The notes beneath the pieces were generated by a model. The model did not search any database, was not told the DNA's origin, and saw only the letters and a program-made list of their open reading frames with translations. Positions 46,501-56,239 of a stretch of 64,000 nt of DNA are shown here, piece after piece. The stretch's first letter is position 1, and each line of letters begins with the position of its first letter. The position numbers and the translations under genes are program-made. This DNA comes from Lithodes maja (lineage: Eukaryota > Arthropoda > Malacostraca > Decapoda > Lithodidae): assembly GCA_037953745.1 (NCBI GenBank), contig JBAKBP010007608.1, positions 1 through 64,000 on the forward strand. The letters run 5' to 3'.

Positions 46501-48734
46501 TATCTCGTACAAAATTGAGATGTGGTATCTTGTCCGATTTTCAAAGAACCATGGGGGTGAGACGAGGCGAGATTCGTAACAAGATGAAGGGCCTGGACGA
46601 AAATGAGCTGGAAAGAAGAAGACTGGATGTTCAACAGAATCAGATTAAAATGATTATGAACTCAACCTACGGTCTTATGGCGTTAAACAACAAACCCCTG
46701 GCTAGTTTGATTACCCAAATCGGCCGGAGAACCATTGCTAATATACAGATAGCGGGACAATTAATTGATAAAAATTGTATAACTTCTTATGGGGACACAG
46801 ACAGCTGCTTCTTTTACATGAATGATCCAACCATTCGGAGGAGTATCAGCCCGGATAAAACCTATCTTGATGTTGATTTATTACTCGAAATTGAGAGTCA
46901 ACAAAAATTTATTGATCAAATTTCATGCGTATTAAAAGGCTTAAAACAGTCCTCATTTGACATGCCCGGGGTTAATGTTATGAAACTCCTACCCGAAAAA
47001 ATTATATTGTTGGCAAATATTTGGGGAAAAAAAAGTTACGTCTTACTATATTGGCGGGATGAATCCACTCCCTATCGAGACCTAATAAAAGCCCTTTCTG
47101 AGGGGGATACGATTACTAGCAATCTCTTCCAAATTATACCTAGATCGGAATCGAGCCTAATAAAAACGCGGCGCGGCTCGACGCACATTCTAAGAGTTAA
47201 TATATGGGGCATTGTCAATTTCTATCTCAATCGTTCCCTAAAGACGGACAATAATGTTGTGGATTATGCGAGCCTCATGGGAGGTACAAATGTATCTCCA
47301 TTGGCCGATGTCATTAAAGACGCCGGACGATATTTGGATATGTATTATAAAGGCATTTTTGTTAAAGGGGACTGTAATTATCTAGAGTTAGCAATTAATT
47401 ATATTACCCAGATAAACAAATATTTTCCTCATTATAAGCTGGGTCATATTCTGGCCAAGTTGATTAAGAACATTATTAATTTTAATAATAGTTTCACAGA
47501 CATGTCATATTGGAAAAGTATCCGCAAGGAGACCCCCAATAGTCCCTACGATATAGCTCTGAAGGACTATAATAAGGATCCCGTATTATTCCCCGAATTG
47601 AAATTGGGTATCAAATCATTATTTGGAAATATGGTTTACGTGAATAATCTTTACGAGCTGAGATCTAACGATTGGGGGGTAAAGTGGTTTAACACTACAC
47701 ACCAGAAAAAAAAAAGTTGGAATACTCAGACAATGTGTGGCATTCTCTCGGGTAGTAGTATACTCCAAAAATCGGTGGTGGTGAATGTCTTTAAAATTGT
47801 TGTAGACGCCATCCAAAAATTATACCTCGGTCTACAAAATCAATTTAAAACTAAGTTATCATTCTCGTTTCATCGAGATAATATGAATGGTGTATGTTTT
47901 CAGTCAGAAGAGATTGAAGCCAAATTAAAGATTACTAATATAACCATGCCCGATAAACATGATATTGCAACCATAATGGACCATTTTAATTGTTGCGAGG
48001 ATTTAGCTATAGAGATACAGAGCGCGTCTTCGCATCAGGTCCTATTTATGAATTTAATGGAGACAACCAAACCTCGCTCTGCGTTCATGTCGTGCAGTAA
48101 CGAGGCGTGTCAAAAGATTCACAAATATTTTCTCGAAAATGTGAATATAAACTGTCGTCACGATAAGAAAGTATTTACACAAATGAATCCCGAATCATAT
48201 CAAGAAATTAAATTAATAGTATCACCTTTACTGAGATATAAGTTGGATATTAATGATTTAATTGGCAAATGTATCGATACCATTTTTGGACATGTTAAAT
48301 ACTGTAAACTTTCCATTGACACCTATCAACATTTTATAAATATGCTATGGGGCGTCACATCTTGCAAGGATGTATGTTTATTTACACTAGATACCCATAT
48401 GTATACAGTTCTCATATATTACGTTGCAAAGTTGGATAAAGGATTAACTTTTATGACACCCAATGGAGAATTATGTAATCAGTTAAAACAATTCAAGTAT
48501 TATTCTAAAGACAGGAATGCCTTTGTTTATATAACCAATCACGAAAAAATACATCATCTATCGAAACAGATGAAAATAGATACATATTTTCAAAAAATGC
48601 AAAAAATAGGACAAGTAGAATTGGATATAAAAACCCACGGCGATGGACCGGGAATATATAATTTTAATATTGTATTTTTCATTACAAACCTCGCCTTGAC
48701 ACGTTTTACCTTGCTAGGGGGTATCACCCTATAA
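43524..48734 (+). CDS. Family B DNA polymerase with long C-terminal extension (1736 aa)
   Basis: The replicative polymerase. Proofreading exonuclease motifs: Exo I FIDIETTG (Asp455, Glu457), Exo II NLPFD (Asp564), Exo III YCLHDAG (Asp702). Polymerase motifs: A DFRSLYPS (Asp798), B NSTYG (1046-1050), C YGDTDS (1089-1094). KKSYVLL near 1171 is the motif after the palm. All catalytic residues are present, so it looks active. About 440 residues precede the exonuclease and over 500 follow the thumb, unlike baculovirus or nudivirus enzymes of about 1000-1200 residues. This is closer to the very large nimavirus polymerase. The start is the first ATG, 58 bases after the cyclooxygenase stop, behind a TA-repeat. 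Confidence 0.95.
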   Translation: MFAFIKRKDLYRSADNSTPITIYNNSSKDIRVYSKEQFDPKNLYYYIRGLDCHIRQNRRYIASDPQYYNTITQTNACAALQNIVRSFSYPRDIRDMMGCELLLQKSIDNKLYVIYINNTGGNIVFNTMNSLRCYFTLYTNFDILILMFLHHRNKTLGKDNLEHFNFLNIFFNDEEEDLDECHCQMDAYFVFGLCLACYLQKYKRDVDNIIFKPAIDTVTKDLLKRRVFLQKPNNLYHLMEIINKLDHPLDIFNNLNAMGKLILLDLLNCEVITGEDTNGGVVSYTGNFWSYTHPTENEKVGKHFQIYKIDWLTTTTLPYTIRNMSRVPLTTSPEDAAMGPLCYARLFLRNNHNPSTLFQEVFNFKNKHNSVIGERNVGFDVTDFNNDICAYGLHGNRVINHISGCENTNVRLGTEVYLLNNNKTPCFVIDEPEMEKAGGRGCTQIFNDMEVAFIDIETTGLNARECSIYCVGVCYRNISGGSLTEINIFTIPPSQFRDAVTPKLIVDRIRSDLVSKSELYTNIPVNSMHIHICQNEADILYKLEKTLLDRQNLIYLSGYNLPFDISFIFVRMLMHNCKGEIFSLHRLTPRQRETLKCGYLSYHMDDVTRKASFRSKQYDPLLKLVNSLIHIKFMCLVDLLKLFKIKYPNLSNYKLNSAAKTLLEGTDTIDQKMDVSVADLLNYFELTNLEKILDIITYCLHDAGLCSLIEQKLSVFIELDHHSCMTGKNIETIYSWIQTPSKIIDRSIKRYSDQNNLKHVTCFDSLELHNSERHRIKGGLVMFPLQSTYCDYYLATADFRSLYPSLMQTYNICASTLVFHNGIVTAMTHSLAINRPSSFERYSELCLSLMGDYVPFDLVDDCWEVTVAKPMEFCYFPRNKFDGSLERIAYHRMDIQVEPGGITHLFPYYVTIGKAALFPFEPQTPYEIQEILLRLLHERELVSPEEVNSPGCITEDFLSSLLIRSSSCAKTRRFVHKMTARLWDTGAYTRIWLSRTKLRCGILSDFQRTMGVRRGEIRNKMKGLDENELERRRLDVQQNQIKMIMNSTYGLMALNNKPLASLITQIGRRTIANIQIAGQLIDKNCITSYGDTDSCFFYMNDPTIRRSISPDKTYLDVDLLLEIESQQKFIDQISCVLKGLKQSSFDMPGVNVMKLLPEKIILLANIWGKKSYVLLYWRDESTPYRDLIKALSEGDTITSNLFQIIPRSESSLIKTRRGSTHILRVNIWGIVNFYLNRSLKTDNNVVDYASLMGGTNVSPLADVIKDAGRYLDMYYKGIFVKGDCNYLELAINYITQINKYFPHYKLGHILAKLIKNIINFNNSFTDMSYWKSIRKETPNSPYDIALKDYNKDPVLFPELKLGIKSLFGNMVYVNNLYELRSNDWGVKWFNTTHQKKKSWNTQTMCGILSGSSILQKSVVVNVFKIVVDAIQKLYLGLQNQFKTKLSFSFHRDNMNGVCFQSEEIEAKLKITNITMPDKHDIATIMDHFNCCEDLAIEIQSASSHQVLFMNLMETTKPRSAFMSCSNEACQKIHKYFLENVNINCRHDKKVFTQMNPESYQEIKLIVSPLLRYKLDINDLIGKCIDTIFGHVKYCKLSIDTYQHFINMLWGVTSCKDVCLFTLDTHMYTVLIYYVAKLDKGLTFMTPNGELCNQLKQFKYYSKDRNAFVYITNHEKIHHLSKQMKIDTYFQKMQKIGQVELDIKTHGDGPGIYNFNIVFFITNLALTRFTLLGGITL

Positions 48735-48774
48735 ATATTTATATTTCATTTATACTATATTATACCTACTAAGA

Positions 48775-49215
48775 ATGATATTAATTATTATTATAATTAT
48801 CCTAATATTCACTCTTATAAAATCTAAACAACAACAACAACAACCCAAAAAGAATAAAGAGGACCTATTTGAGATTAAAAATCTGATGGTGCAAATTGTG
48901 ACTAATGAGGTTAATACCTATGAGCCATTATATCTTGAGGCCATAGACCAATATAATAACATGAAAAACAAAGGCCGTGTAGAAGACAGTGTTTTTATAT
49001 ATGATATAAAACCTATGAAAATTGCCAATAATAAGATGCACCAATATCGTGTACAAATTCAGCAAAATATTAGACAGATGTATTCTAACTTACCACTACT
49101 AGAACTTCAGAGAGCAATTTTTGAATCTACTATAAACATTGTTAAATTTATGGATAGCGTGAGTATACTAAGACACTATATTGGTAATTGGGATAATACA
49201 AAACACAATTTATAA
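48775..49215 (+). CDS. Small N-anchored membrane protein with poly-Gln (146 aa)
   Basis: Residues 1-16 form an Ile-rich anchor (MILIIIIIILIFTLIK), followed by a Gln run (CAA repeats) and a helical charged domain. The layout is a type II membrane protein such as a virion envelope component. A piece of its 3' coding region is copied at about 52460-52515 and 54760-54795. No family recognised. Confidence 0.6.
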   Translation: MILIIIIIILIFTLIKSKQQQQQPKKNKEDLFEIKNLMVQIVTNEVNTYEPLYLEAIDQYNNMKNKGRVEDSVFIYDIKPMKIANNKMHQYRVQIQQNIRQMYSNLPLLELQRAIFESTINIVKFMDSVSILRHYIGNWDNTKHNL

Positions 49216-49282
49216 CAATAATGTATACTGGTAAACAATTGTATCGCTGGAGAATGTTGGGTAAAAAACACCCCCTTTCAGT

Positions 49283-50054
49283 TTACACCCTAATTTGTAT
49301 GGCAATATAACATGTTTGGGCCATGGATATTCGGTTTAAAGTGGTATACCCGGATGGATTTGTCGATTGTGTTTTTGTGTTTGTAATAGGGGGGTGATGC
49401 AGGGTGTGTATCTGGTAACATTGTTGTGTCTGAGCTTGCTGTATATGGATTGGTTGTGATGTCTTATCAGCTGAATCAGGTCCTGAAGTTCCACATATTT
49501 GTGATAATTGAAGAGTTGAATCTTGCAATGGTTGTTCTGGGTGCAATACTATGGATATTGATTGTTGTGAACCAGATAAATGCTGTCCCGATTCACCATC
49601 TGAATCTTACGGTGGTTGCATGGTCTATGTGTAGGTCCTCCGTTCCCTTACTTGGTGGTTTATTGAAGTTCCTCGTTTGGTCTTACTGGGTAGGAGAATA
49701 TTGGGTCAAAAACATTCCCTCTCAGTAAGAACCCTATTTCACCCTATTTTGTATTACAATATACTTGGGGTGTGGATTTTTGGTTGAAAGTGATATATCC
49801 ATGGGATGGATTTGCTGTTTGTGTAGTTGTATTTCCATTAGTATATGGTATTGTTGTGGTTTTGTGGCGCTGTGTGTATTGATTGGTTGTTCTCGTATTG
49901 ATTTTTGTGGTCCCGATTCACCATCTGAATCTTGAGGTGGTTGCAGGGTCTGTGTGTAGATCCTCCATTTCCATTCTTGGTTGTTTATTGAAGTTCCTTG
50001 GATTCCAGGTTGGGAGGGCTTTGGCTTTCGCTTGCGTAGATTAATTGGGTCCAA
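49283..50054 (-). pseudogene. Inverted, broken copy of the Pro/Gln-rich gene at 19995
   Basis: Minus-strand pieces match in order: LRKRKPKPSQPGIQGTSINN and NQEWKW (about 50054-49960), then PPQDSDGES and HPEQPLQDSTLQL (about 49545), with frame changes and stops between. The match is to the N-terminal third of the 469-aa protein. The upstream end is fused to the macro-domain gene. Confidence 0.7.
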
Positions 50055-50557
50055 TTACCCCCTCCCAGGTTGCACCCTATTTTGTATGGAAATATAATAT
50101 GTTTGCATGGATTTTTGATTGTATAGCTTTGTAGTTGTTGTAATCCAAGTTTAAACCATTTCAATCGATTATCCGGCGTATCTTGTTCTATTCCTGTTCG
50201 GAGATGGTTATCGACATTTGATGCATTCAATATTTGCCGAGATAAAAAGCATCCACTCTTTCCCATATAAAATTGTCCGAAAATATTTACAATGGTGGGT
50301 CTTTCCTTCATGAATAAAGAGGGCTCACATATTTGAATATCACCCGGTTTGGACCGATCGGAAACAATGGCGCGATTATAATTTTTGATTTGTCGTCTGA
50401 GAGTGTAAACATTACTATAGGGATATTTTTCCCCCAGGGCTTCGGATAGTCCATGTGACTTAATGGCGCAACAATTCAATATCTGTACTATAATGTAATC
50501 TATATTGGCATAGGTTATATCTGTCACACTTCCCGGTGTAGTTTTCAGGTTGTCCAT
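49985..50557 (-). CDS. Macro-domain (ADP-ribose binding) protein with foreign C-terminal tail (190 aa)
   Basis: NCCAIKSHGLSEALGEKYPY (residues 28-47), TIVNIFGQFYMG (88-99), DNRLKWFKLGL (129-139) and FPYKIGCNLGGGNW (156-169) fit a viral/phage macro-domain family related to ADP-ribose-1''-phosphate phosphatases. These bind or hydrolyse ADP-ribose groups. The ATG at 50557 is preferred over the upstream GTG. The last 18 or so residues (from about 173) are encoded by DNA of the inverted Pro/Gln pseudogene, so the natural C-terminus was replaced. Such genes can counter host ADP-ribosylation, but that role here is inference. Confidence 0.72.
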   Translation of the reverse strand: MDNLKTTPGSVTDITYANIDYIIVQILNCCAIKSHGLSEALGEKYPYSNVYTLRRQIKNYNRAIVSDRSKPGDIQICEPSLFMKERPTIVNIFGQFYMGKSGCFLSRQILNASNVDNHLRTGIEQDTPDNRLKWFKLGLQQLQSYTIKNPCKHIIFPYKIGCNLGGGNWTQLIYASESQSPPNLESKELQ

Positions 50558-50881
50558 GTTAATGTGCACCTTTTAAATATATTTGTCATCCTTATATATT
50601 ACATTTTTAGCCTAGCTTTTTTACTGTAGAAAAAAAATGAAAGGGTATACTCGGTGAACCAATTTTGGGTGAAGAATGTGCTGTCTTGGCCAGAGAACTC
50701 TGAATGTGTCTGTCCAGAGAACTCTGTTTTTGGCGGTGATAACCGTTCCCAGTTTCATGTATGGGTACTGGATACATTGGCGGAATTATATGAAAAGAAT
50801 CTCGACCCCCTAACCTATAATGTATATATAGTCTGTTTCTGGTATAATGTGTTTCACTTGACAAATTACTACAGTGGCGAG

Positions 50882-52192
50882 ATGGACTCTAAAGCTATTG
50901 TTATTAAAGCCAAGGGGGCTTTCAGTAAGGATAAATCACTACTAAGTTTTCTTGAACAAGTCCAAAACACCATCCTTAAGGGTGTTCGCCAATCATCATC
51001 CATCATTAAGCTCCCCCCAGAAGAAATGACCAGTATAATATTGGGTGAGACTAACCAACCAGATGTGATCGACCACATCAAGAATTTTAATATTAAAAAA
51101 ATGTGTCATATGCCCGGGATCGGTTTAAACAAGTGGAACCTGGTTTATATTCCAATTGATTATATCGCACCCACGTATTATCGCAATATCCTACCCAATG
51201 CCGGACATGTATTGGGTCTCACACCAAAGGAACACACCCTTGATTCTATACAATGCTACGTGTTAAAATCGCACATATGTAAGAATGTCCAAGTCAACAT
51301 ATTCCCATTGCTCCTATTACCGGAGAAAGTAAATGTGTTAAAAGAAGAGTTAGCACAAGCACTCAAGGGAGATACCAAGATGAGGATGGTGGACGTGGTT
51401 AGGTGGCCAATCAAAATATCTCAGCGTAAGACTATGAAACAACAAGAGGATTGCAGCTATATTGAGGAGTTACAATTGTTAGACGTCCATAGTGGCCAGG
51501 TCATAGGCTTGAGTCGTTATATAAACCCCAAGTACTACTTTGCGTTAACTAGCTTATCGCTGGAGTGGTTGAAGGATGATATCATTGACGAATTAAAGAA
51601 AGAGCCAATGTTGGAACATGTGTCCTTCTTTGATAACACACTGACACGTAAGGATATGTATAAGAATACGCATGTTACCATTATTGTATGTACCCTAGGG
51701 GAAGATACCCTGGAGGGAGAACTGGCTTACGAGAAGCTGCAGTCTACTAAAGTGGAAGAGTTGAAGGATACCCTGAAAAAGAACCTGTCGAGAAAACATA
51801 TAGAAGGTCATGTTAACCATACAGAACCTTTCAGGGCTATACAGGGATATGTGGCGGTTAATATGGATCTAAACACGGGCATAAGACGTTGGGTGTTGTC
51901 TTCTCTTTCGGAGGTCATGGGATGTAAGGTTCACATAGACTGTTGGTTCTGCCCACACTTTTGTATTGGTTGTGATGAAAACGACAATGTGGAAAACAGA
52001 GTATTTCAGGATAAATTACCTAAGCAGCTACCTATAAAAGGAAACCATAAGGAGGCCCACCTCCTATATGGAGTTATAGTCACCAATACTAAGATAGCCT
52101 TTGACACATTTATCTTTGGGAAAATCTCAGCCTATGACAGTACACCCATAATATGTGAGTTTGATACAGAGTATACCACCTACATGGTATAA
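50882..52192 (+). CDS. Unknown gene family, copy 1 (436 aa)
   Basis: The start is ATG 50882 (MDSKAIVIKAKG), where copy 2 also begins; an open frame continues upstream but copies the 39781 gene and is probably leader. Conserved segments include MPGIGLNKWNLVYIPIDY, YYFALTSLSLEWLKDDIIDE and NTHVTIIVCTLGEDTLEGE. It differs from copy 2 by about 4% and by a two-codon deletion (KVHIDCWF against KVHIFDDWF). No family is recognised. Four copies or fragments lie within 8 kb. Confidence 0.7.
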   Translation: MDSKAIVIKAKGAFSKDKSLLSFLEQVQNTILKGVRQSSSIIKLPPEEMTSIILGETNQPDVIDHIKNFNIKKMCHMPGIGLNKWNLVYIPIDYIAPTYYRNILPNAGHVLGLTPKEHTLDSIQCYVLKSHICKNVQVNIFPLLLLPEKVNVLKEELAQALKGDTKMRMVDVVRWPIKISQRKTMKQQEDCSYIEELQLLDVHSGQVIGLSRYINPKYYFALTSLSLEWLKDDIIDELKKEPMLEHVSFFDNTLTRKDMYKNTHVTIIVCTLGEDTLEGELAYEKLQSTKVEELKDTLKKNLSRKHIEGHVNHTEPFRAIQGYVAVNMDLNTGIRRWVLSSLSEVMGCKVHIDCWFCPHFCIGCDENDNVENRVFQDKLPKQLPIKGNHKEAHLLYGVIVTNTKIAFDTFIFGKISAYDSTPIICEFDTEYTTYMV

Positions 52193-52982
52193 GAGACCCC
52201 ATATAAATATAGATAGCTTTATAAAATTTCTTCTTATTGTTATCCCTTATGAATATAAATAACTATAACATTGCTTCTTATTGTCTATTAGGTCGAGTTG
52301 GATACAGAAGTAGACATATATATTGTAGGTTAGGGACTCTAAATCCCGTTTCGTGTCTCCAAGACAAGTTCACTTTTAGTGTATGGGGTGTTGTCTTCTC
52401 TTTCGGAGGTCATGAAGCTATGTATCTACTATGACAAGATGAGTGGTGTGTGACGTTACTAGAACTTCAGAGTGTAATTTTTGAATCTGCTATAAACATT
52501 GTTAAATTTATGGAGAGAATGTGGTATGATTTTTTTACAATAAACTTTATCTGACCAAAAAACGCGTTTCTTTTTCACCTTAAATAATGTTGATAAAGAC
52601 AATGTAGAAGAATCCAGGAAAGTCGAAGTTTTTTCGAATCCGAATAAGTTATATTGGTCAAAGTGTTGTGAAGCATTCCGCTAAAGGGTGAAAGCATTCT
52701 AATTCCAACCCTACTGCAAATATCCCCATAATTTGCCTGTTTAAAGGGTTAATATCATTTGATGAAAATATATCCACACATGGTGAACTGGTCGCACCAA
52801 ATATGGCTTGGGTTTACTGGAACAGGTAAGATAGAGAATGTACCAGCCAGTGGAACGGCGCCGGGCGAGATCGACTCTGGAACACGTCAGACAGGGTTAC
52901 CCCCCTCCCCCAACCTACAATGTATTATATAGTCTGTTTCTGGTATAATGTGTTTCACTTGACAAATTACTACAGTGGCGAG
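52193..52982. repeat. Intergenic mosaic of copied pieces (E10, R4, gene shards)
   Basis: 52383-52440 copies a gene-family piece (GGTGTTGTCTTCTCTTTCGG). 52460-52515 copies the 48775 gene (ACTAGAACTTCAGAGTG). 52515-52640 is an E element with AATAAAC and AAAACGCGTTTCTTTTTCACC. 52672-52752 is an R element in reverse. From 52915 the sequence matches the leader of copy 1 (GTCTGTTTCTGGTATAATGTG), a likely promoter region. No gene is seen. Confidence 0.7.
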
Positions 52983-54287
52983 ATGGACTCTAAAGCTATT
53001 GTTATTAAAGCCAAGGGGGCTTTCAGTAAGGATAAATCACTACTAAGTTTTCTTGAACAAGTCCAAAACACCATCCTTAAGGGTGTTCGCCAATCATCAT
53101 CCATCATTAAGCTCCCCCCAGAAGAAATGACCAGTATAATATTGGGTGAGACTAACCAACCAGCTGTGATCGACGACATCAAGAATTTTAATATTAAAAA
53201 AATGTGTCATATGCCCGGGATCGGTTTAAACAAGTGGAACCTGGTTTATATTCCAATTGATTATATCGCACCCACGTATTATCGCAATATCCTACCCAAT
53301 GCCGGACATGTATTGGGTCTCACACCAAAGGAACACACCCTTCATGCTATACAATGCTACGTGTTAAAATCGCACATTTGTGAGAATGTCCAAGTCAACA
53401 TATTCCCATTGCTCCTATTACCGGAGAAAGTAAATGTGTTCAAAGAAGAGTTAGTACAAGTACTCCAGGGAGACTCCAAGATGAGGATGGTGGACGTGGT
53501 TAGGTGGCCAATCAAAATATCTCAGCGTAAGACTATGAAACAACAAGAGGATTGCAGCTATATTGAGGAGTTACAATTGTTAGACGTCCATAGTGGCCAT
53601 GTCATAGGCTTGAGTCGTTATATAAACCCCAAGTACTACTTTGCGTTAACTAGCTTATCGCTGGAGTGGTTGAAGGATGATATCATTGACGAATTAAAGA
53701 AAGAGCCAATGTTGGAACATGTGTTCTTCTTTGATAACACACTGACACGTAAGGATATATATAAGAATACGCATGTTACCATTGTTGTATGTACCCTGGG
53801 GGAAGATACCCTGGAGGGAGAACTGGCTTACGAGAAGCTGCAGTCTACTAAAGTGGAAGAGTTGAAGGATACCCTGCAAAAGAACCTGTCGAGAAAACAT
53901 ATAGAAGGTCATGTTAACCATACAGAACCTTTCAGGGCTATAAAGGGCTATGTGGCGGTTAATATGGATCTAAACACGGGCATAAGACGTTGGGTGTTGT
54001 CTTCTCTTTCGGAGGTCATGGGGTGTAAGGTTCACATCTTTGACGATTGGTTCTGCCCATACTTTTGTATTGGTCGTGATGAAAAAGGCAAAGTGGAAAA
54101 CAGAGTATTTCAGGATAAATTACCTAAGCAGCTACCTATAAAAGGAAACCATAACGAGGCCCACCTCCTAGATGGAGTTATAGTCACCAATACTAAGATA
54201 GCCTTTGACACATTTATCTTTGGGAAAATCTCAGCCTATGACAGTACACCCATAATATGTGAGTTTGATACAGAGTATACCACCTAA
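52983..54287 (+). CDS. Unknown gene family, copy 2 (434 aa)
   Basis: A full-length tandem duplicate of the 50882 gene at an offset of 2101 bases, starting at the same MDSKAIV. Differences are mostly missense and conservative (for example QALKGDT to QVLQGDS). The C-terminus ends at EYTT; copy 1 has three more codons. High identity implies recent duplication or conversion. Confidence 0.72.
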   Translation: MDSKAIVIKAKGAFSKDKSLLSFLEQVQNTILKGVRQSSSIIKLPPEEMTSIILGETNQPAVIDDIKNFNIKKMCHMPGIGLNKWNLVYIPIDYIAPTYYRNILPNAGHVLGLTPKEHTLHAIQCYVLKSHICENVQVNIFPLLLLPEKVNVFKEELVQVLQGDSKMRMVDVVRWPIKISQRKTMKQQEDCSYIEELQLLDVHSGHVIGLSRYINPKYYFALTSLSLEWLKDDIIDELKKEPMLEHVFFFDNTLTRKDIYKNTHVTIVVCTLGEDTLEGELAYEKLQSTKVEELKDTLQKNLSRKHIEGHVNHTEPFRAIKGYVAVNMDLNTGIRRWVLSSLSEVMGCKVHIFDDWFCPYFCIGRDEKGKVENRVFQDKLPKQLPIKGNHNEAHLLDGVIVTNTKIAFDTFIFGKISAYDSTPIICEFDTEYTT

Positions 54288-54427
54288 ATGGTATAAGAGA
54301 CCTTATATAAATATAGACAGCTTTATCACATTTCTTCTTATTGTTACCCCTTACGAATATAAATAACTTTATAAAATTGCTTCTTATTGTCTATTAGGTC
54401 GGGTTGGGATGTAGACATACAGAAGTA

Positions 54428-54428
<1 letters not shown>

Positions 54429-54463
<35 letters not shown>
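54429..54463. repeat. AT dinucleotide microsatellite; 54288-54783 otherwise a copied mosaic
   Basis: About 16 AT units. The surrounding 54288-54783 repeats the downstream region of copy 1 (for example AAATCCCGTTTCGTGTCTCC at 54640 as at 52340) and holds no gene. Confidence 0.9.
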
Positions 54464-54464
<1 letters not shown>

Positions 54465-54783
54465 CACCATACAAGACCAATTCACTTTAGTGTCCAAGGA
54501 ACATGGAGGTCTGAATTTGTGGAATTATATTCGAGAAAAAGACAGGACAAGTTCAAAATCGTGACATTGCCTTGTGAATAATGGTCTTGATATACCAAAA
54601 TTGTATTAAAGTCGTTATATATATATTGTAGGTTAGGGACTCTAAATCCCGTTTCGTGTCTCCAAGACAAGTTCACTTTTAGTGTATGGGGTGTTGTCTT
54701 CTCTTTCGGAGGTCATGAAGCTATGTATCTACTATGACAAGATGAGTGGTGTGTGACGTTACTAGAACTTCAGAGTGTAATTT

Positions 54784-55452
54784 TTGAATCTGCTGTACTA
54801 CTTTGCGTTAACTAGCTCATCGCTGGAGGGGTTGAAGGATGATATCATTGACAAACTAAAGAAAGAGCCAATGTTGGAACATGTGTCATTCTATGATAAC
54901 ACACTGACACGTAAGGATGCATATAGGAATACGCACGTTACCATTGTTGTATGTACCCTAGGAGGAGATACCCTGGAGGGAGAGCAGGCTTACAAGAAGC
55001 TGCAGTCTACTAAAGTGAAAGAGTTGAGGGATACCCTGAAAGAGAACCTGTCGAGAAAACATATAGAAGGGGTTGTTAACCATACAGAACCTTTCAGGGC
55101 TATGGGGGCTAATTATGTGGCGGTTAATGTGGATCTAAACACGGGCATAAGACGTGGGGTGTTGTCTTCTCTTTCAGATGTCATGGGATGTAAGGTTCAC
55201 ATCTTTGACGAGAGGTTCTCCCCACACTTTTATGTTGGTCGTGATGAAAACGGCAAGGAGAAAAACAGTGCACTTCAGGATAAATTACCTAAGCATCTAA
55301 TGATAAAAGGAAACCATAAGGAGTCCCTCCTTCTAAACGCAGTTACAGTCACTAATACCAAGATAACCTTTGACACATTTATCTTTGGACCAATCTCAAA
55401 CTATGATTGTATACCCATAATATGTGGGTTTGAATTGTCCGATACAGAGTAA
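54784..55452 (+). pseudogene. Unknown gene family, copy 3, C-terminal half only
   Basis: The similarity begins abruptly at YYFALTSSSLEGLKDD, corresponding to about residue 218 of the full copies, and runs to the end. The upstream junction (ATCTGCTG/TACTACTTTG) joins a copied shard of the 48775 gene. It has diverged more than copies 1 and 2 (VVNHTEPFRAMGANYVAVNV). A frame from a non-ATG start is open, so a truncated protein is not excluded. Confidence 0.75.
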
Positions 55453-56110
55453 ATGGATAGCGTTTATGTTAGAAGTCGAAACACCCTATGTATGTATACC
55501 CATAATATGTGGGTTTGAATAGTCCGATTTAGAGTAAATGGAGAGCGTTTATGTTAGAAGTCGAAACACCCTATGTACACCCATAATATGTGGGTTTGAA
55601 TTGTCTGATACAGAGTAAATGGAGTGTGTTTATGTTAGAAGTCGAAACACCCTATGTACACCCATATGTGGGTTTGAATTGTCTGATACAGAGTGCATCC
55701 ATAATATGTGGGTTTGAATTGTCTAATATAGAGTAAATGATTTATCTTTGGACCAATCTCAAACTATGATTGTATACCCATAATATGTGGGTTTGAATTG
55801 TCCGATACAGAGTAAATGGATAGCGTTTATGTTAGAAGTCGAAACACCCTATGTATGTATACCCATAATATGTGGGTTTGAATAGTCCGATACAGAGTAA
55901 ATGGAGAGCGTTTATGTTAGAAGTCGAAACAACCTATGTACACCCATAATATGTGGGTTTGAATTGTCTGATACAGAGTAAATGGAGTGTGTTTATGTTA
56001 GAAGTCGAAACACCCTATGTACACCCATAATATGTGGGTTTGAATTGTCTGATACAGAGTGCATCCATAATATGTGGGTTTGAATTGTCTAATATAGAGT
56101 AAATGGAGAG
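55376..56110. repeat. Satellite-like array from the 3' end of the gene family
   Basis: Units of about 80-90 bases (CATAATATGTGGGTTTGAAT, GATACAGAGTAAATGGA, GTTTATGTTAGAAGTCGAAA, CACCCTATGTA) occur eight or nine times. The whole set is duplicated at an offset of about 362 bases (55380 and 55741). The first unit is the last codons and stop of copy 3. 56111-56240 has no gene. Confidence 0.85.
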
Positions 56111-56239
56111 TGTTTATGTTAGAAGTTAAAACACCCTATAGGAACGACTATATGAATCGGCCAATTTCTCGTCGTGTCGATATTATCACTCTGGGCAGGG
56201 CAGCGACAACAACCCCGTCTCCGCTCCCATATTATCCAG

